This document shows positions 54,023 through 63,030 of a stretch of DNA of 64,000 nt, one piece after another (the first letter of the stretch is position 1; each line of letters opens with the position of its first letter). A program made the position numbers and the translations under genes. Below the pieces are notes generated by a model that was given only the letters and a program-made list of their open reading frames with translations, was not told the DNA's origin and ran no database searches. Where the stretch lies: NCBI GenBank assembly GCA_003605055.1, contig QZKP01000001.1:49651-113650 (forward strand), written 5' to 3'. Source of the DNA: Desulfarculus sp. GTDB taxonomy: Bacteria; Desulfobacterota; Desulfarculia; Desulfarculales; Desulfarculaceae.

Positions 54023-56200
54023 ATGGCCGCTGGCAAGTCAAAATTCCCTGACTCGCGCCTGTTCTGGGCCGGCGGCTACGCCCTGGCCGCCCTGGCCCTC
54101 TTTGCCGCCCTGGCCCTGGCCTGGTGGCAGGAGGGCCGCCGCCCCTGGCAGGAGGAGGTGCGGGCCGTGAACCAGGCCCGGTCCGCCCGCCTGCAACAAG
54201 AGCTGCTGGCCGCGGGCCTGGCCCCGGAGCGGGCCCGGGCTCGGGCCGCGGCCGTGGCCGCCGAGCCCCCGCGGGTCATCGAAATCACGCCCAGCGCCTT
54301 TGGCCGGCCCGAGCGCTGCCTCACCTGCCACCAGGGCCTCGAGCAGATCAGCCCCTCGCACCCGGTGGAGGCCGTGGGCTGCCTGGCCTGCCACGGCGGC
54401 CAGGGCCTGGGGCTGACCAAGGCCCAGGCGCACCGGGGGCTATTGGGCCGCAACCCCAGCGCCCTGGCCACGGCCCGGGCCTCCTGCGGCGGCGGCCCGG
54501 GCGCGGCGGCCCGCTGCCACGCCGGCCGCCAGGAGCAGGCCGCGGACATGGTCTACCGCGTGGAGCGCACCATCATGGCCACCATGACCGGCGTGCTCAC
54601 CAGCCTGCGCCTGGCCTGGGGCGCCCAGGCCGGGTTCACCGCCCGCTACGGCACCGCCGAGGTCAGCGATCCCCGCCGGCCCCTGCCGGCCCCGCCGCAC
54701 AGTCTGGCCGGGCTGCTGCGGGTGCCCGGCGGGCCGCCGACGGGGCCGGGCCCGGCCCAGACCGCGGACGAGCACTGGCGCAAGTTCTGCGCCCGCTGCC
54801 ATTTGCGCGCCGAGCGCGAGGCGGGCCCAAGCGTGCACGGCCAGGGCTGCGCGGCCTGCCACGGCGCGCGGGTGGAGTCAGGCTGCTACCTGGGCCTGGA
54901 CGCGGCCATCGCCCGCGACCAGCCCGGACACGCGGCCTATCACCGCCTGCAGCAGACCCCGCCCGAGGACAACTGCCGCCGCTGCCACAACCGCTCGGGC
55001 CGCCTGGCCCTGAACTTTCGCGGCCAGGTGGAGGACGAGAACGGCCGGGTGCCCTGGCCCCAGGGCCGGCCCAGCCACGCCCTGAGCGGCGGCCGGGGGG
55101 TGCACCAGCTCCTGCCCGACGTGCACGCCGAAAAGGGCCTGAGCTGCGTGGACTGCCACTGTGGCCGGGAGATCATGGGCGACGGCCGCCTCTACGGCCG
55201 CATGCGCTTCCAGACCGAGATCACCTGCGCCACTTGCCACGGCGGTCCCCAGGGGCCGCCCCAGAGCGGCCCGCCGGACGACACCGCCCGCTACGAGGCT
55301 CAGTACGGGCCGCTGAAAAACCGCCCGCCTTTGCGAGAGGACACCCGCCTGCTGCTCAGCGCCAAGGGCCGGCCCCTGTCCAACCTGCGCCTGGGTCAGG
55401 ACGGGCCGGTGCTGCTCTCCCGCTCCCAGCCGGGCAAGGCGCACCGCCTGGCCCTGGTCGGCCGCGACCCGCGGCACCGGCAGCCCGGGCACCAGCGCCT
55501 GAGCTGCCAGGCCTGCCACTCCCGCTGGACGCCCCAGTGCTACGGCTGCCACGACTACCGCCGGGCCGGGGGCGACATGTGGGACTTCGTCGTGGGCGGG
55601 CCCACGCCCGGCTCCTGGCAGGAGACCCGCGACCAGTACCGCTTCACGGACCCGGTGCTGGGGATTGATTCGCGGGGCGAGATACGGCCCTTTGTGCCCG
55701 GCTGCCAGGTGGTCTACACCGCCCTGGACGCGGCCGGCCGGCCTCTGCCCGGCCAGGCGCTCAGCGTGGTGCGGCCGCCGGCCGCGGGCAGCGGCCTGAT
55801 CTCCACGCCCTTTGCGCCCCACACCACCCGCCGGGAGGTGCGGCCCTGCGAGGCCTGCCACCTGAACCCCAAGGCCCTGGGCCTGGGCCCCGGGCCGCGG
55901 CCCCTGGGCCGCATGGCGGCCCGGCCCTTGGCTGACCTGAAGGCCATCGGATTCGCCGCGGACTGGGAGGCCCTGGTGGACGAGCAGGGCCGGCCCATCC
56001 AGGGCCAGACCCACCAGGGCGCCCGTCCCCTGAACCGGGCGGAGGTCGGCCGCGCCCTGGCCTTCGGCCGCTGCCTGCCCTGCCACCGCGAGCCCCAGGA
56101 CCCGGTGCTGGCCGACCCGGCCCGGGCCTGGCGCCGCATCGGCCCAGGCGGCGAACTTGAAACCAAGCACCGGGCCGCCGTGGAAAAGGCCCTGCGATGA
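54023..56200 (+). CDS. Membrane-anchored multihaem c-type cytochrome (11 CxxCH plus one irregular site)
   Basis: 725 aa. N-terminal membrane anchor (GGYALAALALFAALALAWW) with the rest periplasmic. CxxCH sites: CLTCH, CLACH, CARCH, CAACH, CRRCH, CVDCH, CATCH, CQACH, CYGCH, CEACH, CLPCH. In addition SCGGGPGAAARCH (C-x9-CH) sits where a haem site would be expected, near residue 157. Its stop overlaps the next cytochrome by 4 bases. With the Rieske and cytochrome b genes downstream it probably forms a quinol-cytochrome c electron-transfer complex. Start ATG lacks a strong ribosome site. Confidence 0.88.
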   Translation: MAAGKSKFPDSRLFWAGGYALAALALFAALALAWWQEGRRPWQEEVRAVNQARSARLQQELLAAGLAPERARARAAAVAAEPPRVIEITPSAFGRPERCLTCHQGLEQISPSHPVEAVGCLACHGGQGLGLTKAQAHRGLLGRNPSALATARASCGGGPGAAARCHAGRQEQAADMVYRVERTIMATMTGVLTSLRLAWGAQAGFTARYGTAEVSDPRRPLPAPPHSLAGLLRVPGGPPTGPGPAQTADEHWRKFCARCHLRAEREAGPSVHGQGCAACHGARVESGCYLGLDAAIARDQPGHAAYHRLQQTPPEDNCRRCHNRSGRLALNFRGQVEDENGRVPWPQGRPSHALSGGRGVHQLLPDVHAEKGLSCVDCHCGREIMGDGRLYGRMRFQTEITCATCHGGPQGPPQSGPPDDTARYEAQYGPLKNRPPLREDTRLLLSAKGRPLSNLRLGQDGPVLLSRSQPGKAHRLALVGRDPRHRQPGHQRLSCQACHSRWTPQCYGCHDYRRAGGDMWDFVVGGPTPGSWQETRDQYRFTDPVLGIDSRGEIRPFVPGCQVVYTALDAAGRPLPGQALSVVRPPAAGSGLISTPFAPHTTRREVRPCEACHLNPKALGLGPGPRPLGRMAARPLADLKAIGFAADWEALVDEQGRPIQGQTHQGARPLNRAEVGRALAFGRCLPCHREPQDPVLADPARAWRRIGPGGELETKHRAAVEKALR

Positions 56201-58002
56201 AGCGCGCGCTGTACATCACTCTGCTGGCCGCGATTCTCTCAGCCGCGCCGGCCCTGGCCGCAGGTCCGGACGCGGGCTGCCGCCGGTGCCACCCGGACAT
56301 GGCCGCACCCATGCCGCCGGCCGGCCAGGGCCACGCCATCGCCTGCACCCGCTGCCACTTGGGCCAAGGCCAGGCCGCCACGGCCCAGGCCGGCCACGCG
56401 GGCCTGGCCGCCAACCCCGCGGCCCTGGACCAGGCCGGGCGCGCCTGCGGGCCCTGCCACCCGGGCTGGCCGCAGAAGGTGCGGCGCTCGCCCATGGCCA
56501 CGGCCGTGGGCCTGATTAACCAGACCCGCTATCTCTGGGGCGCTCAGCCCGACGCATTGCCGCGCTACGGCGTACGTGCCGAGGGGCCCCTGGCCGCCCT
56601 GTCCGCGCCGGCCCAAAGCGGCCGGCCCGTGGACGATCTCTTGCGGCGGCGCTGCCTGCGCTGCCATCTGTGGACCGCCGGCGCGGACGCCGACGGCGCG
56701 CGGCGCTCGGCCGGCTGCGCGGCCTGCCACCGGCCCCGCGACGCCCAGGGACGCAGGCCCCAAGGCCACGGCCTGACCAAAAAGATACCCGTGCGCCAGT
56801 GCCTGACCTGCCACGCCGGCTGCGGGGTGGGCGCGGAGTATGCGGGCCGCACGCCGCGGGACGCCCTGGCCGGGGCCCGCTTCCTAGACCCGGACCCGGA
56901 GCGGCCTGCGCTCTGGCAGGCCCGCTCCTGGCGGCCCATGCAGCCGGACCTGCACTATAAGGCCGGCCTGGCCTGCCTGGACTGCCACCCGCGCTCCGAG
57001 GTCATGGGCGACAATGTGATCCGGCCGGCCGGGCTGCTGGCCGTGGGCCTGCGCTGCCACACCTGCCACGGCCGGCCCGGCGCGCCTCCTCACGAGGCCG
57101 TGACCAGCCTGGGCGTAAGGCTGAATAACGTTTCGCGCCAGGGCGCCGGCCTGATGCTCCGGGGCAAGCTGGACGGACGGCTGCACCGGGTGCCGGCCCT
57201 GACAACCGGCCCCAAGTCGTCCGTAGCCCACCAGGTGCCCCAGCACGTCAAGGTGGCCTGCCACGCCTGCCACGCGGCCTATGCCCCAGCCGCCTGGGGC
57301 CTGCAGGTGCAACTGGAGACCCGGACCGCTTACGGCCTCTGGCAGCCCATCGCGGCCCAGGGCGACCCCCAGGTGCTAGAGCTAATAGAGCGTCAGATGC
57401 GCCTGCCGCCGGGCCAGCGCAGCTTGCCCATGACCCGCGACTACCTTAGCGGCCAGGCGCGGCCGGGCGTGTGGATTCTCTCGCCCTTTTTCCGGCGCCA
57501 GGAGTGGCGGGTCTATGGCTTGGGGCCGGACGGCCGCGCCTATTTGCTCTCGCCGCGCTTCCAGTACGTGGTCACATTGCTGGACGATAAAGGCCGCCTG
57601 GTGCAGGGCGCGGCCATCCCCGCGCCCGGCCTGGGACTGACGCCCTATAACCCGCACACCACGGCCCGGGCCACAATGGGTTGCGCGGCCTGCCACGGCG
57701 CGGCCCGGGCCCTGGGCCTGGGCCTGACCTTTGTGCAGGAGGGCCGGGACAAAAACGGCGGGCCTAGGCTGGCGCCGGGTCTGTGGCAGCCCAAGGCCGA
57801 AGGCCTGAACCTGGCCGGGGACTGGACGCGGGTGGTGGACCTGAGCGGCCGGCCGCAGCAGGCGCTGCTGGTGCCGGGCGCGCGGCCCTACAATCGTTCA
57901 GAATTGCTGAGGTTGCTAAAACCGGGCAAGGAGTACACCCGCTGGCTGCTCAAGGCCCTGGCGCAGGAGTGGCCGCCTAGCACAGAAGCCCCCAGGCGGT
58001 GA
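56197..58002 (+). CDS. Periplasmic decahaem c-type cytochrome
   Basis: 601 aa. Signal peptide KRALYITLLAAILSAAPALA. Ten CxxCH motifs: CRRCH, CTRCH, CGPCH, CLRCH, CAACH, CLTCH, CLDCH, CHTCH, CHACH, CAACH. Layout parallels the preceding cytochrome (for example LACLDCHPRSEVMGD versus LSCVDCHCGREIMGD), so the two arose by duplication. ATGA overlap with it ensures coupled translation. Its 3' end overlaps the convergent gene at 57977 by 26 bases. Confidence 0.9.
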   Translation: MKRALYITLLAAILSAAPALAAGPDAGCRRCHPDMAAPMPPAGQGHAIACTRCHLGQGQAATAQAGHAGLAANPAALDQAGRACGPCHPGWPQKVRRSPMATAVGLINQTRYLWGAQPDALPRYGVRAEGPLAALSAPAQSGRPVDDLLRRRCLRCHLWTAGADADGARRSAGCAACHRPRDAQGRRPQGHGLTKKIPVRQCLTCHAGCGVGAEYAGRTPRDALAGARFLDPDPERPALWQARSWRPMQPDLHYKAGLACLDCHPRSEVMGDNVIRPAGLLAVGLRCHTCHGRPGAPPHEAVTSLGVRLNNVSRQGAGLMLRGKLDGRLHRVPALTTGPKSSVAHQVPQHVKVACHACHAAYAPAAWGLQVQLETRTAYGLWQPIAAQGDPQVLELIERQMRLPPGQRSLPMTRDYLSGQARPGVWILSPFFRRQEWRVYGLGPDGRAYLLSPRFQYVVTLLDDKGRLVQGAAIPAPGLGLTPYNPHTTARATMGCAACHGAARALGLGLTFVQEGRDKNGGPRLAPGLWQPKAEGLNLAGDWTRVVDLSGRPQQALLVPGARPYNRSELLRLLKPGKEYTRWLLKALAQEWPPSTEAPRR

Positions 58003-58351
58003 GCCCGGCCCAGACGGCCAGCACCAGCCAGGCGGCCAGGGCCAGGGCCGAGGGACGGCCATAGGCGGGCACGGCCGGGCCCGGCCGGCCCTCCAGCCAG
58101 GGCAGCGCGGCCAGCAGGGCCAGGGCCAACCCGGGCAGGAGCAGGCCGCCCAGCCAGGCGGGCAGCCAGCGCAGGAGCTGCTGGAAGCCCAGGAACACCC
58201 AGGGCGCGCTGGCCTGGCCGGAGGGCTGGCCCCCGCCCACCGGGGCCAGGGGATACAGCGCCGCGGACAGGCCTAAGAGGGCCAGGCAGGCCAGGGCGCA
58301 GAGCCCCTCCTTGCGCACTAGGCTCTGGCGGGGGGTGGGTGGCGCGTCCAT
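57977..58351 (-). CDS. Cytochrome b C-terminal-domain (subunit IV-like) membrane protein
   Basis: 124 aa with three membrane segments (LCALACLALLGLSAALYPLA; WLGGLLLPGLALALLAALPW; LALAAWLVLAVWAGLTAWGL). The segment APWVFLGFQQLLRWLPAWLG matches the quinol-oxidation region of cytochrome b/subunit IV, where PEWY becomes APWV (no Glu). In most complexes this gene follows cytochrome b6 on the same strand. Here it lies on the opposite strand, divergent from the Rieske gene and overlapping the decahaem gene tail to tail. Confidence 0.75.
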   Translation of the reverse strand: MDAPPTPRQSLVRKEGLCALACLALLGLSAALYPLAPVGGGQPSGQASAPWVFLGFQQLLRWLPAWLGGLLLPGLALALLAALPWLEGRPGPAVPAYGRPSALALAAWLVLAVWAGLTAWGLLC

Positions 58352-58429
58352 GGCTTCAGTCTAGCCAAGGGGCCGGCAACCGGCAAGCCCGCTTGCGGCT
58401 AGGCCTCAGCGGCCGGTAGAGTTAGGACC

Positions 58430-58903
58430 ATGAACCAGAGCGTGCAGATGGACGCCAGCCGCCGCTGGCTGCTCAAGGCCCTGGCCGCCTTCACCTGGGC
58501 CGGGCTGGTGGGCGCCCTGGGCCTGGGCCTGGGCGCGGTGCTGCGCCTGATCAGCGCCGACAGCGGCCCGGCCGCGCCCGGTCCAACGGAGCTGGGCCCG
58601 CCCGCGGGTCTGGCCTTGGGCCAGGTGCGCACCGTGCAGCAGGTGGCCCTGGGCCGCGACGCCGGCGGCCTCTTTGCCCTGCGCCTGGTCTGCCCCCACC
58701 TGGGCTGCCGGCCGGCCTGGAACGCCGATCAGCGCCGCTTCCTCTGCCCCTGCCACGGCTCCATCTTCGCGCCCGACGGCAGCCGTCTGTCCGGCCCGGC
58801 ACCCGGGGGCCTGGCCCACATCGCCCTGGAGAAGAGCGCCCAGGGCGGACTCATCGCCTATCCCGGCCGGCCCGCGCCGGCCGCCGCCCGGCTCAAGGTC
58901 TGA
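58430..58903 (+). CDS. Rieske [2Fe-2S] protein of a b6/bc-type complex
   Basis: 157 aa. N-terminal anchor WLLKALAAFTWAGLVGALGL. Rieske ligands in CPHLGC (C-x-H) and CPCHGS (C-x2-H), with GPAPGGLAHIAL as the Pro loop. Takes electrons from menaquinol and passes them to the cytochromes encoded upstream. Directly followed by cytochrome b. Confidence 0.94.
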   Translation: MNQSVQMDASRRWLLKALAAFTWAGLVGALGLGLGAVLRLISADSGPAAPGPTELGPPAGLALGQVRTVQQVALGRDAGGLFALRLVCPHLGCRPAWNADQRRFLCPCHGSIFAPDGSRLSGPAPGGLAHIALEKSAQGGLIAYPGRPAPAAARLKV

Positions 58904-58904
58904 T

Positions 58905-59531
58905 ATGGCCGCGCCCGGCTTCCTGGAGCACCTGCACCCGCCCCGCTTGCCCGAGGAGCGGGTGCGCCTGCGGCACACCTTCTGCCTGGGCGGGATCAGC
59001 TTTCTGCTGTTCCTGGTGCTGGGAGCCAGCGGCCTGGTGCTGATGTTCTCCTACGTGCCCACGGCCGCGGGCGCGGCCGGCTTCTTCGCCCAGGAGGCCG
59101 GCGACCTGCCCTTTGCCTGGTTCCTGCGCCGCCTGCACTTCCTGGCCGGCCAGGCCATGGTCATCACCCTGATCCTGCACATGCTGCGGGTGCTGGCCAG
59201 CAAGGCCTATCTGCCGCCGCGGGCCCTGAACTGGGTGGTGGGGCTGCTGTTGCTGGCCCTGACCCTGGCCCTGGACCTGTCGGGCTATGTGCTGCGCTGG
59301 GACCCGGCCACCCAGGCCGCGGCCACGGTGGTGGCCGGGGTGCTGGGCCAGGCGCCGCTCATCGGGCCGCTGTTGCAGCGTTTGGTCTTGGGCGGAACCG
59401 AGCTGGGCGAGCCCAGCCTGCTCAGGTTCTACGTGCTGCACTGCCTGGCCCTGCCGGCCCTGGCCCTGGTGGCGGCCATGTACCATTTCTGGCGCATCCG
59501 CCGCGACGGCCGCCAGACCTCGGGGCTGTAG
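58905..59531 (+). CDS. Cytochrome b6-type N-terminal cytochrome b subunit
   Basis: 208 aa from ATG 58905, one base after the Rieske stop. Four membrane segments. Haem ligand pairs: H-x13-H in LHFLAGQAMVITLILH and H-x14-H in HCLALPALALVAAMYH. The second spacing is that of cytochrome b6, not mitochondrial b. The C-terminal (subunit IV) half is separate, at 57977-58351. Forms the quinol-oxidising core with the Rieske protein. Confidence 0.93.
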   Translation: MAAPGFLEHLHPPRLPEERVRLRHTFCLGGISFLLFLVLGASGLVLMFSYVPTAAGAAGFFAQEAGDLPFAWFLRRLHFLAGQAMVITLILHMLRVLASKAYLPPRALNWVVGLLLLALTLALDLSGYVLRWDPATQAAATVVAGVLGQAPLIGPLLQRLVLGGTELGEPSLLRFYVLHCLALPALALVAAMYHFWRIRRDGRQTSGL

Positions 59532-59547
59532 GGGTTAGCTTTCCCAT

Positions 59548-59576
59548 TTGACAGCCTTTTTAGACTCTTATAAGTT
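59548..59576 (+). promoter_or_regulatory. Promoter of the SIR2-like gene
   Basis: TTGACA, 17-base spacer, TAAGTT, at the point where the sequence turns A+T-rich. Implies the SIR2-like gene is transcribed on its own. Confidence 0.55.
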
Positions 59577-59608
59577 ACTTACAAATACCAAGGACTAGGC
59601 CAATTAAA

Positions 59609-61621
59609 ATGCCTCCAGTTTTTAGCCCTTCTGTAATAAGAGCGCTTTCTCTTTTCAGGTGCCATATGCAAAATGGCAAAGGGGCTTTTTTATTAGGGGC
59701 TGGTTCTGATTCACAACTCTTTGGATCAATATATAACTGGACCACATTAGTTAAAGAGCTTTTTCATGATTATTTCAAAGAAACCGGGTACGACCAAAAG
59801 AACCTATACAATATTAGGGCACCAGAATTACTCTCTTTTCTTAATTGGACGCTCGGGAACCAAACGCTTTCCAAACATATATTGAATAAAGTAAATTATA
59901 GCGGCAAACCACCATTATTAAAAATAAAAGAAACAAAAGACGATTATAAATCTATTTTTTTCTCTTTCTTGCGAATGACTAATCTAATTGTAACAACTAA
60001 TTATTCTACAATGTTTGACAATGATTTTAGGTTGTATCTTTCTAAACAAAATCCACCTGTTGAATTAATTATTATTGACCGAGAAGACTTACCTTCGTTT
60101 TCATTTCCTCGCGTTGAAATTCAGCCACAAAATATTAATTTAATTCATTTACACGGCCGTTGTTCGCCAGCTAGCAAACCGATAGTAGATTGTTGGCAAT
60201 ATAATGAGTTACTTTATGACGAAAAAAATTACTTTAATTTCTTGATTAAATTATTTTCTGAAAGATGCGTAATTACTGTGGGGGTTTCATGGTACGATCC
60301 ACCCATAATAAATACAGCTTCCTTTGTTCGGAGAAATTTTTCATATATACCAGTGTCACATATAAATTTACCTTTTTCGACAAAAGGGAGAATCTCCAAT
60401 TCTCTACAACGATATCTTTCCGGCGCTATGAGAGCGCTCTATGGAGTAACTAATATACCGTTAATATATAAACAACAGCGAGTCTTCTGGGAGAATCAAC
60501 GGGAATTGCTCAGGGAAGATTATGAATTACAAATGCCAGATGAGTTTCCCGATGCATCAATAGGAACATTTGCCAGTCTTTTAGATTCATTTGGCGATTA
60601 CGAGGTAGCGCACCAACACAATTTTCTTTTTAGGTATTTAAAATTGAGCAAAGATGAAAATATAGACGCTATCCAAAAAAAATTGGTTTTCTTTGCCAAT
60701 TCACTAATTAGTTCAGCAGATAACGCTAGAATTGAGTGGCAATCTTTAGCAAAGATAGAGAGGCATCTACGGCACTATCTTTATTTATATCGAGGCAGAA
60801 ATGCCGATCACGAAGTTAGAAATGCGTTATGGTTAAAGCTGTACACGCAAAGACCGGAGGGCGCCGAATGGGATAAAATAAACGAGAGGCTGAAATTTGA
60901 CTTTTTATTAGGAGCATTTGAAACGAACGCAAAACTACCTGGTTCCGAACTGTGCTCAATACCGATGCTCGTCTCTGACCCTTTATTTTCTCGAAGACTC
61001 AAGCTTGCTAATCAAATTTGGGATGAAATCACGGAAAATGAGCAAATAGTCGGCAGAGGTAAGCTCGCGGAAGAATTGTTACGTACTGGGTGGGAGTCTA
61101 TATGTGCAAAAGTCTTGAGTGACATATTGTTATTTATGGCAAAACAAAATGCAAAAAAGGGTGACAACGAATACACCTATTCAAAAATGGTGGAACTGGG
61201 AATGCAGGTTGAAGGACTATCAAGGTCTGTTGATTGTATTAGTAGGCGTGTTAAAGTCGATACTATAATGGCTATTTGGAATAATAATCCACGGGAGGCA
61301 CGCTTAAAATTACTGTCGATCCTTAATAATGTTTCAAACGTCGCCGGTATATATCCAATAAATAAGCAATCACTTGGTTTAGGTTTAATGGTAAGTTATA
61401 TTAAGGCATTAATGTTACAATCGAACAATCCAGATATTCTCCTATTTGATATAAAAAAGCTGTTTGTTGAAGCGGGCTTAAAAGAGAAGCATTTAGTTGA
61501 CTTTTTTGTGGAATCAGTCTTTTGGAATTACTGGTATCCTTTGATCCCTCTTAATGTGAAAAGCCACATCGAATCTTTAAAAAAACAAATATCCGAAAAT
61601 CGTGATCAGAAAAAATTTTAG
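59609..61621 (+). CDS. SIR2-like (SIR2_2) domain protein, candidate phage-defence NADase
   Basis: 670 aa. Residues about 10-270 carry the SIR2-like pattern: LLGAGSD at 28-34 (NAD-binding GAGxS), TTNYSTMFD at 129-137 (T-T-N-Y), HLHGRC at 180-185 (catalytic His), VGVSWYDP at 224-231. The remaining 400 residues are helical and not recognised, probably a sensor. The gene is strikingly A+T-rich and uses AAA/AAT/TTA codons that neighbours avoid, so it was acquired. SIR2 domains of this type deplete NAD during infection in DSR, Thoeris and related systems; no partner gene is present. ATG 59666 is an alternative start with a better ribosome site. Confidence 0.8.
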   Translation: MPPVFSPSVIRALSLFRCHMQNGKGAFLLGAGSDSQLFGSIYNWTTLVKELFHDYFKETGYDQKNLYNIRAPELLSFLNWTLGNQTLSKHILNKVNYSGKPPLLKIKETKDDYKSIFFSFLRMTNLIVTTNYSTMFDNDFRLYLSKQNPPVELIIIDREDLPSFSFPRVEIQPQNINLIHLHGRCSPASKPIVDCWQYNELLYDEKNYFNFLIKLFSERCVITVGVSWYDPPIINTASFVRRNFSYIPVSHINLPFSTKGRISNSLQRYLSGAMRALYGVTNIPLIYKQQRVFWENQRELLREDYELQMPDEFPDASIGTFASLLDSFGDYEVAHQHNFLFRYLKLSKDENIDAIQKKLVFFANSLISSADNARIEWQSLAKIERHLRHYLYLYRGRNADHEVRNALWLKLYTQRPEGAEWDKINERLKFDFLLGAFETNAKLPGSELCSIPMLVSDPLFSRRLKLANQIWDEITENEQIVGRGKLAEELLRTGWESICAKVLSDILLFMAKQNAKKGDNEYTYSKMVELGMQVEGLSRSVDCISRRVKVDTIMAIWNNNPREARLKLLSILNNVSNVAGIYPINKQSLGLGLMVSYIKALMLQSNNPDILLFDIKKLFVEAGLKEKHLVDFFVESVFWNYWYPLIPLNVKSHIESLKKQISENRDQKKF

Positions 61622-61624
61622 CTA

Positions 61625-62575
61625 TTAACGCCTGTATTTTCCCATCCACGCCTCCAGCACCTCATGGGCCTTTTTCACGTCCCGGCCGATCTGGGCGGCC
61701 AGGGGCTCGGGCCCCGCGAAGCGCTTCTCCTCGCGCAGGTGCTCCACGAAGTGCAGGGTGATCTCCCGGCCGTAGAGGTCGCCCTTGAAGTCCAGCAAAT
61801 GCGTCTCTACGTTCAGGCCGCCGTCGGCAAAGGTGGGGTTGGAGCCGATGTTGGTCACGCCCTTGATCAGCCGGCCGTGGTTCAGCTCCACCAGCACCGC
61901 GTACACCCCGGCGCCGGGCACCAGCTCGTCGGTGACGCGCAGGTTGGCCGTGGGGAAGCCCAGCAGCCTTCCGCCGCGGCCATGGCCGGCCACCACCCGG
62001 CCGCAGACCCGGTAGTGCCGGCCCAGCAGTTGCCGGGCCGCCTCCATGTTGCCGCTACCCACCTCCTGGCGCACCCGGGTGGAGCTCACCGGCCGGCCCT
62101 CCACCAGCACCGGCCCCACCTCGTGCACTGCAAAGCCCAGGCTCTCGCCTTTGCCCTTGAGCAGCTCCAGGTCGCCCAAGCCCTGGTGGCCGAAAACAAA
62201 GTCATAGCCCACCACCACCTCGGCCACGTGCAGGCGGGCGGCCAGCAGCTTGTCCACGAAGTCGTCGGCCGAGAGGCGGGCGAAGTCCTGATCAAAGCGC
62301 AGGCACAGGGCCACGTCCAGGCCGTGCTCGGCGATCAGCTTGAGCTTCTGCTCCAGGGGGGTGATCAGGGGCAGGTTCACCGCCGGCCGCAGCACCCGCA
62401 TGGGGTGGGGCTCAAAGGTCATGGCCAGGGAGGTGCCGCCTATGGCCCGGGCCCGCTCCAAGGTTTTGGCGAACAGGGCCTGGTGCCCCAGGTGCACCCC
62501 GTCGAAGTTGCCGATGGTCGCCACCGGCTTGGGGTGCCGCACCCTCAGCTCTTCCAGGCCCCAAACGACGATCAT
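61625..62575 (-). CDS. ribF: Bifunctional riboflavin kinase/FAD synthetase
   Basis: 316 aa. N-terminal FAD synthetase with TIGNFDGVHLGHQALFA and STRVRQEVGSGNMEAARQLL; C-terminal riboflavin kinase with GHGRGGRLLGFPTANL and GVTNIGSNPTF. Makes FMN and FAD, which the FAD subunit and nitroreductase of this window need. Start after GGAGCG. Convergent with the SIR2 gene, 3 bases apart. Confidence 0.96.
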   Translation of the reverse strand: MIVVWGLEELRVRHPKPVATIGNFDGVHLGHQALFAKTLERARAIGGTSLAMTFEPHPMRVLRPAVNLPLITPLEQKLKLIAEHGLDVALCLRFDQDFARLSADDFVDKLLAARLHVAEVVVGYDFVFGHQGLGDLELLKGKGESLGFAVHEVGPVLVEGRPVSSTRVRQEVGSGNMEAARQLLGRHYRVCGRVVAGHGRGGRLLGFPTANLRVTDELVPGAGVYAVLVELNHGRLIKGVTNIGSNPTFADGGLNVETHLLDFKGDLYGREITLHFVEHLREEKRFAGPEPLAAQIGRDVKKAHEVLEAWMGKYRR

Positions 62576-62640
62576 CAGCGCGGCGCTCCTTACCTTAACT
62601 CTGTGTCGCTACAGGCATAAACACCCGCGACGCAACCCCC

Positions 62641-62669
62641 TTGACAAGCATGGGTTGTGATTATAGACT
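62641..62669 (+). promoter_or_regulatory. Upstream promoter of tRNA-Leu(CAG)
   Basis: Consensus TTGACA, 17-base spacer, TAGACT (inside TATAGACT). Confidence 0.6.
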
Positions 62670-62681
62670 TCGCCCTGTTCT

Positions 62682-62711
62682 TTGACAAGCCCGCGGGCTT
62701 TACGGCATAAT
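62682..62711 (+). promoter_or_regulatory. Proximal promoter of tRNA-Leu(CAG)
   Basis: TTGACA, 18-base spacer, CATAAT, ending 16 bases before the mature tRNA. Tandem with the element at 62641. Confidence 0.7.
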
Positions 62712-62727
62712 CGCGGGCGGGTGCCCT

Positions 62728-62814
62728 GCCGAAGTGGCGGAATTGGTAGACGCGCTAGGTTCAGGGTCTAGTGCCCGTACGGGCGTGGGAGTTCGAGTCT
62801 CCCCTTCGGCACCA
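62728..62814 (+). tRNA. tRNA-Leu (anticodon CAG)
   Basis: 87-base class II tRNA: acceptor GCCGAAG/CUUCGGC, D-arm GGCGGAAUUGGUAGACGC, anticodon stem CUAGG/UCUAG with loop UUCAGGG, long variable arm, T-loop GUUCGAGUC, encoded CCA. Confidence 0.96.
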
Positions 62815-62828
62815 TAAAATTTGCTTAA

Positions 62829-62871
62829 ACAGCGGCGGTTAGGGACTGATCCCAACCGCTGCTGTTTTTTT
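62829..62871 (+). terminator. Terminator after tRNA-Leu(CAG)
   Basis: ACAGCGGCGGTTAGGGA pairs with TCCCAACCGCTGCTGT around CTGA (one bulge), followed by TTTTTTT. The next 160 bases up to the gene at 63031 show no feature I can support. Confidence 0.88.
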
Positions 62872-63030
62872 CACTACATGCCGAAAATGAGGCTCAAGCC
62901 CTGCAATCACAAAAATAAGCTGTTTTTTAGTTAACTCAACACTTGTTGGTTATTGTAAGCTGGTTTCGGCTGCGCCTCAAAAGTATCCATGCAACCTCAC
63001 AAGTAGTTACTTCTTGAAGGAGCGAGAGTA

